From: Aeromonas taiwanensis
GTDB taxonomy: Bacteria > Pseudomonadota > Gammaproteobacteria > Enterobacterales > Aeromonadaceae
NCBI RefSeq assembly: GCF_000820165.1
Contig: NZ_CDDD01000030.1
Location: forward strand, 22,417-86,416
DNA length: 64,000 nt
Direction of reading: 5' to 3'
Shown: piece by piece, positions 1 to 8,601 of the stretch
Position numbering within the stretch: position 1 is the first letter of the stretch
How the letters are laid out: the number at the start of each line of letters is the position of its first letter
Made by a program: the position numbers and the translations under genes
Notes under the pieces: model-generated
Databases searched by the model: none
What the model saw: only the letters and a program-made list of their open reading frames with translations
What the model was told of the DNA's origin: nothing

Positions 1-374
1 CAGTTTGAAAATGAAGCCGCACAGTACGCACTTCATATGACAATCCGGTGTCAGGCCCGGGCGCGACGCCGACATCCTGCCGCACAGGGCCGCTCGCGCC
101 CCTCCATTCCGCCCGCCAAGAATCATTCATATTTTTTGAACTTGTAGAGCAGTTTATCTCGCTAACAATCATGAACGAGGCTGTTTAATATTCACTCATC
201 GCTTGAGCAGGAGCGCCAAGCCGCAACATAACTGGTCATTCATGGTGATGGCACCACAGAACCGGGTGCCTGATGTCAGTGAAAGAACAACACACGATTT
301 GAATGACCTCTTGCATGGATGCATTGATATGGGCCTGACCGGCCCTGCCAATGACATAACAACCAAGAGAGTGA
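1..374. other. Leading non-coding stretch
   Basis: No convincing complete gene is visible in these 374 bases on either strand. A short reverse-strand reading frame starts with an ATG at 34-36 and runs off the left edge; it is too short (12 codons, with a CxxC pair) to judge. The part nearest 374 is presumably the promoter and leader of the small secreted protein that follows, but I cannot pick out a confident promoter. Confidence 0.5.
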
Positions 375-707
375 ATGAACATGAAAAACGTAATCAAGAT
401 GCTGGCCGTCGCAGGCCTGATGAGTGTTGGTGTTGCCCAGGCTGCCGTCCCCGCCGACTTCAACGCTGCCCCTGGCGTGTTGTTCGTGAACTGGCACGCC
501 GGCGCCGCCATGGCCGGCAAGAGCAACCCCCAACTGGAGGTGCGTGACGAGTCCGGCGACGTGGTGGCCTCGGTCCATGCCAGCCTGATGGGTACCCAGC
601 AGGTGCACATTCCGAGCCGCGCCCAGGGCAACCTGACCGTCAGCCTCGGGGATCAGAGCAGCGACTATCGCCTGCCATTTGGCATCGGCAGCGGCAAGGC
701 GCGTTGA
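375..707 (+). CDS. Small secreted protein of unknown function
   Basis: This 110-residue protein begins with a typical Sec signal peptide: charged MNMKN, a hydrophobic stretch to about residue 20, and an AQA-type cleavage site near residue 23. The mature part is about 87 residues, has no cysteine, and alternates short hydrophobic and polar stretches, suggesting a small beta-rich periplasmic or exported protein. I do not recognise the family. The start at 375 follows a purine-rich AAGAGAG; a second ATG six bases later is equally possible. A strong hairpin follows the stop codon, so it is probably transcribed alone. Function cannot be inferred from the neighbours. Confidence 0.65.
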   Translation: MNMKNVIKMLAVAGLMSVGVAQAAVPADFNAAPGVLFVNWHAGAAMAGKSNPQLEVRDESGDVVASVHASLMGTQQVHIPSRAQGNLTVSLGDQSSDYRLPFGIGSGKAR

Positions 708-738
708 TCACGACAATCCATTTCTCCCTGCCAGACAC

Positions 739-767
739 GACAAGGGCGCCATGATGGCGCCCTTGTC
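739..767 (+). terminator. Hairpin terminator after the small secreted protein
   Basis: A perfect 12-bp stem (739-750 with 756-767) around a 5-base loop lies 31 bases after the stop codon at 707. The following run is only moderately T-rich. The stem is symmetrical and sits between convergent genes, so it may serve both strands. Confidence 0.6.
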
Positions 768-790
768 GTCCTTGTCGATCGGCTGGACCC

Positions 791-1390
791 CTACTGGGTG
801 AACACGGGACCGAAGCCGGATCCCCAAAGAATGGCCGTGGCAGCCAGCACGCAGACCAGCAGCACCAGACCGACCGTCACCACGGAGCTGGCATAGATGA
901 ATCCCTGCTCCTTGGAGATGTGCATCAGGATGGGCACCCCCACGTAGAGCAGATAGACGGAGTAGGTCAGCCCGACGAGGCCGATGATCATGACGAACCA
1001 GAGGTGCGGGAAGAAGGCGGACAAGCCGACCATGAAGAGCGGCGTGGAGGTGTAGGCCGCGAGCTCGAGCGAGGTCGTGTAGCTGGGATCCGAACCGAAG
1101 GTGTGCCCCATCCAGTGCACCAGGTAGGAGAGCGCGAGGACGCCGATGATGAGTGTGACGTACATGGCGATCGACAGCATGAGTGCGCTGTTGGCGGTCA
1201 GGGTGATGGGATCACCGACGCCTATGCTCCAGCCGATGTGTACGGCGGAGTAGTAGGCGCAGATGGGAGGGATCAGGGCCACAATCAGGATATGGGACAG
1301 ACTGTTTCTGAAACTGTCGTGTCGCTCGTCTATGGTATGCCATTCGGTGTGAGGATGGGCATACAATCCCCATAAGTGATTCAATATCAT
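791..1390 (-). CDS. YIP1-family inner-membrane protein
   Basis: A 199-residue integral membrane protein with about five hydrophobic segments. Its opening (MILNHLWGLYAHPHTEW) and overall layout match bacterial YIP1/YohC-type proteins, whose biochemical role is poorly known. I chose the ATG at 1390 because AGAAGGAAT lies just upstream; the frame stays open to 1486, but that extra N-terminus is polar and has no better ribosome site. It stands alone, convergent with the secreted protein to its left. Family assignment is from overall pattern; no catalytic residues are expected. Confidence 0.7.
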   Translation of the reverse strand: MILNHLWGLYAHPHTEWHTIDERHDSFRNSLSHILIVALIPPICAYYSAVHIGWSIGVGDPITLTANSALMLSIAMYVTLIIGVLALSYLVHWMGHTFGSDPSYTTSLELAAYTSTPLFMVGLSAFFPHLWFVMIIGLVGLTYSVYLLYVGVPILMHISKEQGFIYASSVVTVGLVLLVCVLAATAILWGSGFGPVFTQ

Positions 1391-1617
1391 AGCGTTATTC
1401 CTTCTCTGCTGTGATGGTGTGCTGATCGATACCGTGCTCGCTCCCCTGTCTGTTTTTTTGTCATGCCGCGCGCGGTGCGCCATCATTCGCCACGGCGAGC
1501 GATGACTTTAAATAAAGTCGCTCCAGTGCCGCTGCGTCAAGGAAGGCAGCCCCGCCGGTGGGCAGGGCTGATGGAGGCTGGCTGTCGGGAGACGGTGGCC
1601 TGTCGCCCGCTTCGTCG

Positions 1618-2961
1618 TCAGTACTGCTTGGTTTTCGAGGCAAAACCCGCGAGGAAGAGGCCGGTCAGGAACATGCCGCAGAACGCCTCTATGGCCGACA
1701 ACAGCTGGAGGGGGGAGGAGGTCTGGGAGATGTCGCCGTATCCCAGGGTCACGAAGGTCACGATGCTGAAATAGAGGGAACGCCCCAGATGGCCGTGGGT
1801 GGCGGACTCCGGCGTCACGAAATAGGTCAGGGTCGCCAGCAGGATGACCCCCATCGACATCAGCAGGCTGCGGATGGGCCTCTCACCGAATCCCCAGGTG
1901 ATGAAGCTGATGAACTTGCCGGCACACCTGAGGTAACACAGCAGGGAGAGCCACCCCTTGCTCAGCAGGCCGCTGCGCAGCCAGCGCTCCCTGAACAGCT
2001 CCCGCGGGCTGGCCAGGGCTTTCATCTCGTTCAGCTTCTCCTGGTAGTAGCACTCCCCGGCATCGACGGTGTCCCCCACGCTGGAGAAGAGACGCTTGGC
2101 GTTGCGATAGAGCTTGCTCGCCTCGTTGTGATCGATCCGGCCATTCTCGTTGTAGGCCACCTGCACCTTGTCCAGGTTGGTGTGCTCCATGGTGGCATCG
2201 AAGTTCTTGGCGCGGACGTTGAAGTTCTTCAGCACGGCCCGGGAGGAGTGAAAGCGGATCTCCTCGCACTCTATTGTGAAGTCCTGAAACACCCCGTCCT
2301 CCAGCGCCAGCTCCCGTTTCTTGGCCCAGGCCCTGTGGTCCCAGAGCAGGGAATCGAACAGATCCAGTCCGATGACCCCGCCATTGACCCGTACCCCCTT
2401 GGCCGAGCAGTGCCAGAGATAGACCTTGGAGTTGTTGACGGCCCCGTCGAGAGAGAGCTCGTCGAGGCAGGTGAAGTCCAGCAGGCGGCCGGAGATGATG
2501 GGGCTCTTGAGCGCCACGCCACCGATGTTGAGCAGGCTATGCCGGCCCAGCACCTGGGCCTCCCCCTTGTTGTTCTCGGAGACGGAGAGCAGGCTCTGCA
2601 CCCGTTTCACCTCGTCCTTGCCATACTTGCCGGCCAGCCACATGCAGTAGGGTTCGAAGCGGCTCTCCGAGCGGATCAGGCCGCTCTTGCGCAGGGACTC
2701 CAGGGAGCCCGAGGCGGTCTCGTACAGGCGGATCTTGTCGTCGCTCATGTAGACGCACAGGCTCAGCACGCAGCGGGAGCTGATGAAACGAGCGATCCCT
2801 ATCTGGAAGATCACGCTCTTCTCTATCTTCTGCTCCGCCATCCAGTCGCCGAAATGGGGCAGCGACGTCACCAGCAGATCCCAGATGAGGGGATAGTCGT
2901 TCTCCCGTCGCCATGCGTTGAATTGCTCGGGGGAAAGCTGCCACAGCTCGGTTGCGTTCAT
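1618..2961 (-). CDS. Potassium-channel-like protein with large N-terminal domain
   Basis: A 447-residue protein whose last 100 residues form a two-helix ion-channel pore: a membrane helix near residues 355-375, a pore helix, the potassium selectivity filter TLGYGD at about 405-410, and a final helix. This is the Ion_trans_2 layout. The first 330 residues are soluble; residues about 150-280 show irregular repeats resembling pentapeptide-type beta-helix sequence (inference), and no nucleotide-binding RCK domain is evident. The start ATG at 2961 is preceded by GAGGCAATCC. It is monocistronic, flanked by a YIP1 protein and the tRNA cluster. The gating signal is unknown. Confidence 0.75.
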   Translation of the reverse strand: MNATELWQLSPEQFNAWRRENDYPLIWDLLVTSLPHFGDWMAEQKIEKSVIFQIGIARFISSRCVLSLCVYMSDDKIRLYETASGSLESLRKSGLIRSESRFEPYCMWLAGKYGKDEVKRVQSLLSVSENNKGEAQVLGRHSLLNIGGVALKSPIISGRLLDFTCLDELSLDGAVNNSKVYLWHCSAKGVRVNGGVIGLDLFDSLLWDHRAWAKKRELALEDGVFQDFTIECEEIRFHSSRAVLKNFNVRAKNFDATMEHTNLDKVQVAYNENGRIDHNEASKLYRNAKRLFSSVGDTVDAGECYYQEKLNEMKALASPRELFRERWLRSGLLSKGWLSLLCYLRCAGKFISFITWGFGERPIRSLLMSMGVILLATLTYFVTPESATHGHLGRSLYFSIVTFVTLGYGDISQTSSPLQLLSAIEAFCGMFLTGLFLAGFASKTKQY

Positions 2962-3156
2962 GGATTGCCTCGGTCATGGATGTGCCCCGCCAGAAAGACC
3001 CTTTCGAGAACGGCGGCTGGACGCAAGCTTACGGGAAAACGGGCGGGGCACGCCAGGGGATGCGACGATAAGTGACTGATGGGGAAGGTATAAATAAGAC
3101 ATAACCGCCACATGCCTGCATCGGGGTGAGGGGATTTCCCGGCGAACAGGCAAGAA

Positions 3157-3184
3157 AAAAGCCCAGCATTGCTGCTGGGCTTTT
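3157..3184 (-). terminator. Rho-independent terminator of the tRNA operon
   Basis: Read on the minus strand, a 12-bp stem (3157-3168 with 3173-3184, loop TTGC) is followed by a run of T. It begins 5 bases past the 3' end of tRNA-Asn, so it ends the four-tRNA transcript. Confidence 0.9.
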
Positions 3185-3188
3185 GATT

Positions 3189-3264
3189 TGGCTCCTCCGA
3201 CTGGACTCGAACCAGTGACATACGGATTAACAGTCCGCCGTTCTACCGACTGAACTACGGAGGA
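3189..3264 (-). tRNA. tRNA-Asn (GUU)
   Basis: A 76-nt cloverleaf including an encoded CCA end (3189-3191). The acceptor stem TCCTCCG pairs with CGGAGGA, the anticodon loop is CTGTTAA giving anticodon GTT, and the T arm has GGTTCGAGTCC. It is the last gene of a four-tRNA operon. Confidence 0.95.
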
Positions 3265-3270
3265 ACAATT

Positions 3271-3346
3271 TGGTGCCCAGAGACGGAATCGAACCGCCGA
3301 CACGGGGATTTTCAATCCCCTGCTCTACCGACTGAGCTATCTGGGC
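3271..3346 (-). tRNA. tRNA-Phe (GAA), second copy
   Basis: A 76-nt tRNA with encoded CCA. The acceptor stem GCCCAGA is paired, the anticodon stem GGGGA/TCCCC encloses TTGAAAA, giving anticodon GAA. It is identical, base for base, to the copy at 3478-3553. Third in transcription order. Confidence 0.95.
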
Positions 3347-3349
3347 AAA

Positions 3350-3425
<76 letters not shown>

Positions 3426-3477
3426 ACACTTTAAACCATTGTGCATGAACAAAATTTTATTTCATGGCACCAAAATG

Positions 3478-3553
3478 TGGTGCCCAGAGACGGAATCGAA
3501 CCGCCGACACGGGGATTTTCAATCCCCTGCTCTACCGACTGAGCTATCTGGGC
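3478..3553 (-). tRNA. tRNA-Phe (GAA), first copy
   Basis: First gene of the tRNA operon, 76 nt with encoded CCA and anticodon GAA. It is identical to the second Phe copy. The 52-nt spacer to tRNA-Thr is AT-rich and seems to hold nothing else. Confidence 0.95.
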
Positions 3554-3562
3554 GTGGGCGCT

Positions 3563-3591
3563 ATTAAACGGATTTTAAGGCAGGTGGTCAA
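3563..3591 (-). promoter_or_regulatory. Sigma-70 promoter of the tRNA operon
   Basis: On the minus strand TTGACC (3591-3586) and TTTAAT (3568-3563) are separated by exactly 17 bases, followed by a GC-rich discriminator, GCGCCCAC, just before the first tRNA-Phe. A GC-rich discriminator is typical of stringently controlled stable-RNA promoters. It sits 10 bases from the plsY stop codon. Confidence 0.75.
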
Positions 3592-3600
3592 CGGGAAATT

Positions 3601-4263
3601 TCACTTTTCGTCTCGTTCGTCTCTTTTTTGCGCAGCACCACCCATTTTCATCACTTCTACGGGAGACTCCCCTCCCCGGCGGCGCCAGAGGCGGGACTCC
3701 TCGCCCTTCAGCAGGCGGGTAATGTTCTCGTGGTGACGGACGAGAATGAGGCAGGAGAGCAGGGAGACAGGCAGAGTGTATTCCGGTTTGAGCAGATAGG
3801 TGAAGAGGGGCGTCAGCAGCACGGTAACGATGGAGGCCAGGGAAGAGTAGCCGCTCACCATCAGCACCAGCAGCCAGGTGGCAATCACGGCTCCCCCCAT
3901 GGCAAAGCCGATGGGCAGCATGGTGCCAAGCGCCGTGGCGACCCCCTTGCCACCCCGGAAGTGGAAGAAGATGGGGTACATGTGGCCCAGGCAGGCGGCG
4001 ACACCGATGAAACCGAGATAGACGGGTTTGATATCCAGATACCAGGCGAGATAGACGGGCGCCATGCCCTTGAGCACGTCGCTCAGCAGGACGATCAGCG
4101 CGGCCATCCGGCCCCCGAGGCGCAGCACATTGGTCGCCCCCGGGTTGTGGGAGCCGTGGTCGCGGGGATCCGGCAGCCCGGTGATGCGGGAAACCAGCAC
4201 GGCACTGGACAGCGAGCCGCCCAGATAGGCCAGAATAATCATCAAAATCGTCAGGGCCGTCAT
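3601..4263 (-). CDS. plsY: Glycerol-3-phosphate acyltransferase PlsY
   Basis: PlsY transfers the acyl group from acyl-phosphate to glycerol-3-phosphate, the first step of membrane phospholipid synthesis. The 220-residue protein has five hydrophobic helices and the family motifs GSLSSA near residue 17, the G3P-binding [10 protein letters not shown] near 40, and [10 protein letters not shown] near 103. It is about 15 residues longer than the E. coli enzyme because of a charged C-terminal tail rich in Arg, Lys, Glu and Asp. The ATG at 4263 fits the family N-terminus; the frame runs further upstream but without homology. It is divergent from folB, as in other gammaproteobacteria. Confidence 0.93.
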   Translation of the reverse strand: MTALTILMIILAYLGGSLSSAVLVSRITGLPDPRDHGSHNPGATNVLRLGGRMAALIVLLSDVLKGMAPVYLAWYLDIKPVYLGFIGVAACLGHMYPIFFHFRGGKGVATALGTMLPIGFAMGGAVIATWLLVLMVSGYSSLASIVTVLLTPLFTYLLKPEYTLPVSLLSCLILVRHHENITRLLKGEESRLWRRRGGESPVEVMKMGGAAQKRDERDEK

Positions 4264-4434
4264 CTTGGTCGTTTTTACCACGATATGAATGGGGTATGAT
4301 GCGGGCCACATTCTCTGGTCTGGGCTTGCCCGAACGCGTGTCGCCCAAACCGGCCGCCGGCGGCAATCAGCTTGCCAGGCCTGCATCCCTGCGCTGTTTT
4401 CACAGCCCATCAAGAGTAAAGAAGAAGTACTGTC

Positions 4435-4806
4435 ATGGACAAGGTGTTTATTCGCGGACTCGAGGTTTTGACCACCATAGGGGTTTATGAGTGGGAGAAG
4501 GGCATTCGCCAGAAGCTCTGCTTCGATCTCGAGATGGGGTTTGACAACCGCCCCGCCGCCGCAACCGACGATATCAACCTGGCGCTGGATTACGCCACCC
4601 TCTCCCGCAAGATCTGTGATCACGCCCAGAGCAAGGTCGTGGAGCTGGTCGAAACCATGGCCGAACAGGTTGCCGCCCTGGTGCTGGACGACGATCGCGT
4701 CCAGTGGGTCAAGGTGACCCTGACCAAGCCGGGCGCCGTGCCCAATGCCGCCGGCGTCGGGGTCGAGATCCTGCGCCATCGCACCCCGGCCGCGAGCGCC
4801 AGCTGA
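4435..4806 (+). CDS. folB: Dihydroneopterin aldolase FolB
   Basis: FolB converts 7,8-dihydroneopterin to 6-hydroxymethyl-dihydropterin and glycolaldehyde in folate synthesis. The 123-residue protein has the family opening ([20 protein letters not shown]), a central LDYATLS and a conserved [14 protein letters not shown] with the catalytic lysine. Length equals the usual 120 or so. Its stop codon overlaps the folK start by one base (TGATG), indicating translational coupling of two consecutive steps of the same pathway. Confidence 0.95.
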   Translation: MDKVFIRGLEVLTTIGVYEWEKGIRQKLCFDLEMGFDNRPAAATDDINLALDYATLSRKICDHAQSKVVELVETMAEQVAALVLDDDRVQWVKVTLTKPGAVPNAAGVGVEILRHRTPAASAS

Positions 4807-5315
4807 TGACCACCATCTACATCAGCCTGGGATCCAACATCGAGCGGGAGCGCCACATCCGCGCCGGCCTCGATGCCCTGCACGCCGAGTTCGGGCCCCT
4901 CGCCGTCTCCCGGGTGTTCGAGAGCGAGGCGGTGGGCTTCAACGGCCGCCCCTTCTACAACCTGGTGGTCGCCGCCCGCACCAATATGCCCCTGGCCAGC
5001 GTCTGCCAGCGGCTGCGTGCCATGGAGTTCGCCAACGGCCGCGAGCCGGACGCCAAGAAGTTCGCGCCGCGCACCCTGGACCTCGACCTGCTGCTCTACG
5101 GCGACCTGGTGTGCGAGGAGCCGGTGGCGCTGCCCCGCGGCGAGATCCTCACCAACGCCTTCGTACTCTGGCCGCTGGCGGAGCTGGCCCCCGAACAGTG
5201 CCACCCCGTCGACGGCCGCCCCTTCGGCGAGCTGTGGCTGGCCTATGACAAGGCCTCCCAGCGCCTGAACCCCATCCCCTTCCACTGGGAAGCGTGCGAA
5301 CTGCAGCATCACTGA
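4806..5315 (+). CDS. folK: 6-hydroxymethyl-7,8-dihydropterin pyrophosphokinase FolK
   Basis: FolK transfers pyrophosphate from ATP to the product of FolB, preparing it for DHPS. The 169-residue protein opens with the family motif [11 protein letters not shown] and carries the HPPK signature [14 protein letters not shown] around residues 80-93, whose aspartates bind the two magnesium ions. The start ATG at 4806 overlaps the folB stop. A hairpin follows the stop codon, closing the two-gene operon. Confidence 0.95.
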   Translation: MTTIYISLGSNIERERHIRAGLDALHAEFGPLAVSRVFESEAVGFNGRPFYNLVVAARTNMPLASVCQRLRAMEFANGREPDAKKFAPRTLDLDLLLYGDLVCEEPVALPRGEILTNAFVLWPLAELAPEQCHPVDGRPFGELWLAYDKASQRLNPIPFHWEACELQHH

Positions 5316-5318
5316 TCC

Positions 5319-5344
5319 ACAAGGGCACCTCGCGGTGCCCTTGT
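5319..5344 (+). terminator. Hairpin terminator after folK
   Basis: An 11-bp perfect stem (5319-5329 with 5334-5344) with a TCGC loop lies 3 bases after the folK stop. The following T-run is short (TTGTTG), so termination may be incomplete. Confidence 0.65.
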
Positions 5345-5436
5345 TGCTGATGGACAGCGCTGATGACGGATAAGAAACGGTGATTGGGCCTGTGTCTGAA
5401 CGAGTGGCAGCATGGCCGTCTGCACAGGAGAACCCC

Positions 5437-5925
5437 ATGCCCCTCGACGCCATTCACGCCTTCAACTGCCAGCTGCTGACCGGGCTGCCCCATCAGCGCT
5501 ACGAACACGAACCCATCCTGGATTACGCCACCGACGAGCGGGTCAAGGCCCGGCTCGGCTGGCAGGCGGAGTTCAGCAAGACCCTGTTTCTCAAGTTCAA
5601 GGATGATCGCTTCGCCCTGCTGCTGACCCACAGGGACGGGCGGCTCGACAGCAAGGCGGTCAGGGCAATTCTCGGCGCCAAGCCCTCCATCTGCAGCGCC
5701 GAGGAGATGCAGGCGCAGATCGGCTGCCTGCCGGGGGCCGTCTGCCCCTTCCTGCCCAGGGCCGATGTGCCACTGCTGGTCGACTCGCAGCTACTGGCCC
5801 ACCACGCCTTCACCTGGACCCCGGGCCATCCGGAGCTGACCTTCCTGCTGGCCACCGAGCATCTGGCAGGCGTGCTCGCCCGCCTCCCCTGCCAGGTCAG
5901 CTATCTGCCCTCCCCCGCGATATGA
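5437..5925 (+). CDS. YbaK/ProX-type aminoacyl-tRNA deacylase
   Basis: A 162-residue single-domain protein of the YbaK/ProX (aminoacyl-tRNA editing) family. Members hydrolyse mischarged tRNA, often Ala- or Cys-tRNA-Pro, in trans. The motif FSKTLFLKFKD near residue 47 followed by a SKAVRAILGAK helix and a GAVCPF loop fits the ProX/PrdX branch better than YbaK itself. I chose the ATG at 5437 because ACAGGAGAA lies at the right distance; the frame opens at 5380 but without a ribosome site. Substrate is not deducible from context. It ends at a hairpin shared with the convergent MFS gene. Confidence 0.8.
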   Translation: MPLDAIHAFNCQLLTGLPHQRYEHEPILDYATDERVKARLGWQAEFSKTLFLKFKDDRFALLLTHRDGRLDSKAVRAILGAKPSICSAEEMQAQIGCLPGAVCPFLPRADVPLLVDSQLLAHHAFTWTPGHPELTFLLATEHLAGVLARLPCQVSYLPSPAI

Positions 5926-5928
5926 CGT

Positions 5929-5949
5929 GCGCCCCGATTGTCGGGGCGC
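5929..5949. terminator. Short hairpin between convergent genes
   Basis: A 9-bp GC-rich stem (5929-5937 with 5941-5949, loop TTG) lies between the deacylase and the convergent MFS gene. There is no T-run, so it may only protect 3' ends. Confidence 0.45.
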
Positions 5950-5954
5950 GGCCA

Positions 5955-7352
5955 TCACCCCTTGCGTTCCTCCCTGGCCAGCTGGGCGAAGATCAGGGCG
6001 GCCAGCATGGACATCAGCCCGATGCACAGATAGGTGAGGTGGAAGCCGTCGAGCCAGCGCTCGCTCTCCTGCACCGCATGACCGGCGGAGAAGAGCCCCA
6101 GCAGGCTGGCAGCGATGGCCACCCCCAGGCTCATGGAGAGCTGCATCACCACCGACAGCAGGCCGTTGCCGCTGCTGGCATGCTCGGCACTCAAATCCTG
6201 CAGCGTGAGCGTGTTCATGGCGGAGAACTGCAGGGAGTTGATGGCGCCGAACACCGCCAGCCACCCCAGCAGCACGCCGTGAGGCACCTGGTTGTCGATG
6301 AAGTAGAAGCTGGCGATCATGGCCCCGAGCGCCAGGGTGTTGCCGATCAGGATGCGGCGATAACCAATGCGCGGGATCAGCTTGTTTACCAGCGTCTTGG
6401 TCAGCATGGCGCCGAGCACTGTGGGGATCATGGTCATCCCCGCCTTGCTCGGCGAGAAGCCGAGCCCCAGCTGCAGGAAGAGCGGGGTCAGGAAGGGCAT
6501 GGCACCGCTGCCGAGGCGGGCGAACAGGTTGCCCCAGATGCCGATGGCGAAGGTGTTGGTCTTGAACAGCGCCAGGCTGAACAGGGGTTGCGCGGCCGTG
6601 GCGGCATAGAGCCAGTAGCTCGCCATGGCGGCCAGCCCGAACAGGAGGGCGAACAGCGCCCAGCCGGTGGAGAGGCTGTGTTCCCCCAGCCCCTGCAGGC
6701 CGACGGAGACCAGCACCATGCCGATGCTGAACAGCACGAATCCCTGCCAGTCGAAGCGCGCGGTGATCTGCCGCAGTTCGGGCATGAAGTGCCAGCTCGC
6801 CACAAAGCCTATCACCCCCACCGGCAGGTTGATGAGAAAGACCCAGTGCCAGCTCGCCACTTCCACCAGCCACCCACCCAGAGCCGGGCCGATGAGGGGG
6901 CCGAGCAGACCGGGGATGGTGACGAAAGACATGACCCGCAGCAGCTCGTGCTTGCTGTAGACCCGTAGCACCGCCAGGCGCCCGATGGGCATCAGCAGAG
7001 CGCCCCCCACCCCCTGCAGCACCCGGGCAACGACCAGCACCGGCAGGGAGTTGGCGACTGCACAGGCGAGGGATCCCAGGGTAAACAGCAGGATCGCGGC
7101 CAGATAGACGCGGCGGGTGCCGAACCTGTCTGCCAGCCAGCCGGAGGCCGGGATGAGCAGGGCCACCGTCAGCATGTAGGCGATCACCACCGACTGCATC
7201 TGCAGCGGGCTCTCCCCCAGGGCCTCGGCCATGCTGGGCAGGGCCGTGTTGAGGATGGTGCCATCCAGCGTCTGCATGAAGAAGCCGACCGCGGTCAGCC
7301 AGGGCAGCCACTTGCGTTGGGCCGGGGTCACCATCTGTGTGCTGTCGGGCAT
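5955..7352 (-). CDS. mdtD: MFS multidrug exporter, DHA2 type, MdtD-like
   Basis: A 465-residue major-facilitator protein with about 14 hydrophobic helices, the loop 2-3 motif GWLADRFGTRRV, motif C-like GLLGPLIGPALGG near residue 150 and the LDGTILNTALPSMA sequence that marks DHA2 drug:proton antiporters. Length and sequence resemble E. coli MdtD, a putative transporter whose substrate is uncertain. The ATG at 7352 follows an excellent ribosome site, GAGGAGGTGACTGCC; the longer frame to 7403 overlaps the terminator of the upstream gene. No MdtABC or BaeSR genes are adjacent here, unlike in E. coli. Confidence 0.82.
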   Translation of the reverse strand: MPDSTQMVTPAQRKWLPWLTAVGFFMQTLDGTILNTALPSMAEALGESPLQMQSVVIAYMLTVALLIPASGWLADRFGTRRVYLAAILLFTLGSLACAVANSLPVLVVARVLQGVGGALLMPIGRLAVLRVYSKHELLRVMSFVTIPGLLGPLIGPALGGWLVEVASWHWVFLINLPVGVIGFVASWHFMPELRQITARFDWQGFVLFSIGMVLVSVGLQGLGEHSLSTGWALFALLFGLAAMASYWLYAATAAQPLFSLALFKTNTFAIGIWGNLFARLGSGAMPFLTPLFLQLGLGFSPSKAGMTMIPTVLGAMLTKTLVNKLIPRIGYRRILIGNTLALGAMIASFYFIDNQVPHGVLLGWLAVFGAINSLQFSAMNTLTLQDLSAEHASSGNGLLSVVMQLSMSLGVAIAASLLGLFSAGHAVQESERWLDGFHLTYLCIGLMSMLAALIFAQLAREERKG

Positions 7353-7381
7353 GGCAGTCACCTCCTCGTCAGATAAGAAAA

Positions 7382-7401
7382 GACCCGCACGAAGACGGGT
7401 C
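7382..7401 (-). terminator. Terminator after the CobW-type GTPase gene
   Basis: On the minus strand a 6-bp GACCCG/CGGGTC stem with an 8-base loop is followed by TTTTCTTATC. It lies 11 bases beyond the GTPase stop and upstream of the MFS start, so the two genes are probably separate units. Confidence 0.65.
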
Positions 7402-7412
7402 ATATCAGCATA

Positions 7413-8558
<1,146 letters not shown>

Positions 8559-8601
8559 GTCAAATCCTTAAAACCTGGCGTGATGAGAGGGCCAACCACC
8601 C

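Noticed and set aside
1..36. Reverse-strand start MKCVLCGFIFKL running off the left edge
   Set aside because: Only 12 codons are visible and the ribosome site is weak. The CxxC pair is suggestive of a zinc ribbon or rubredoxin, but it cannot be supported from this window.
203..547. Open frame overlapping the small secreted protein
   Set aside because: Different frame from 375-707, arginine-rich translation, no ribosome site; the signal-peptide frame is the better gene.
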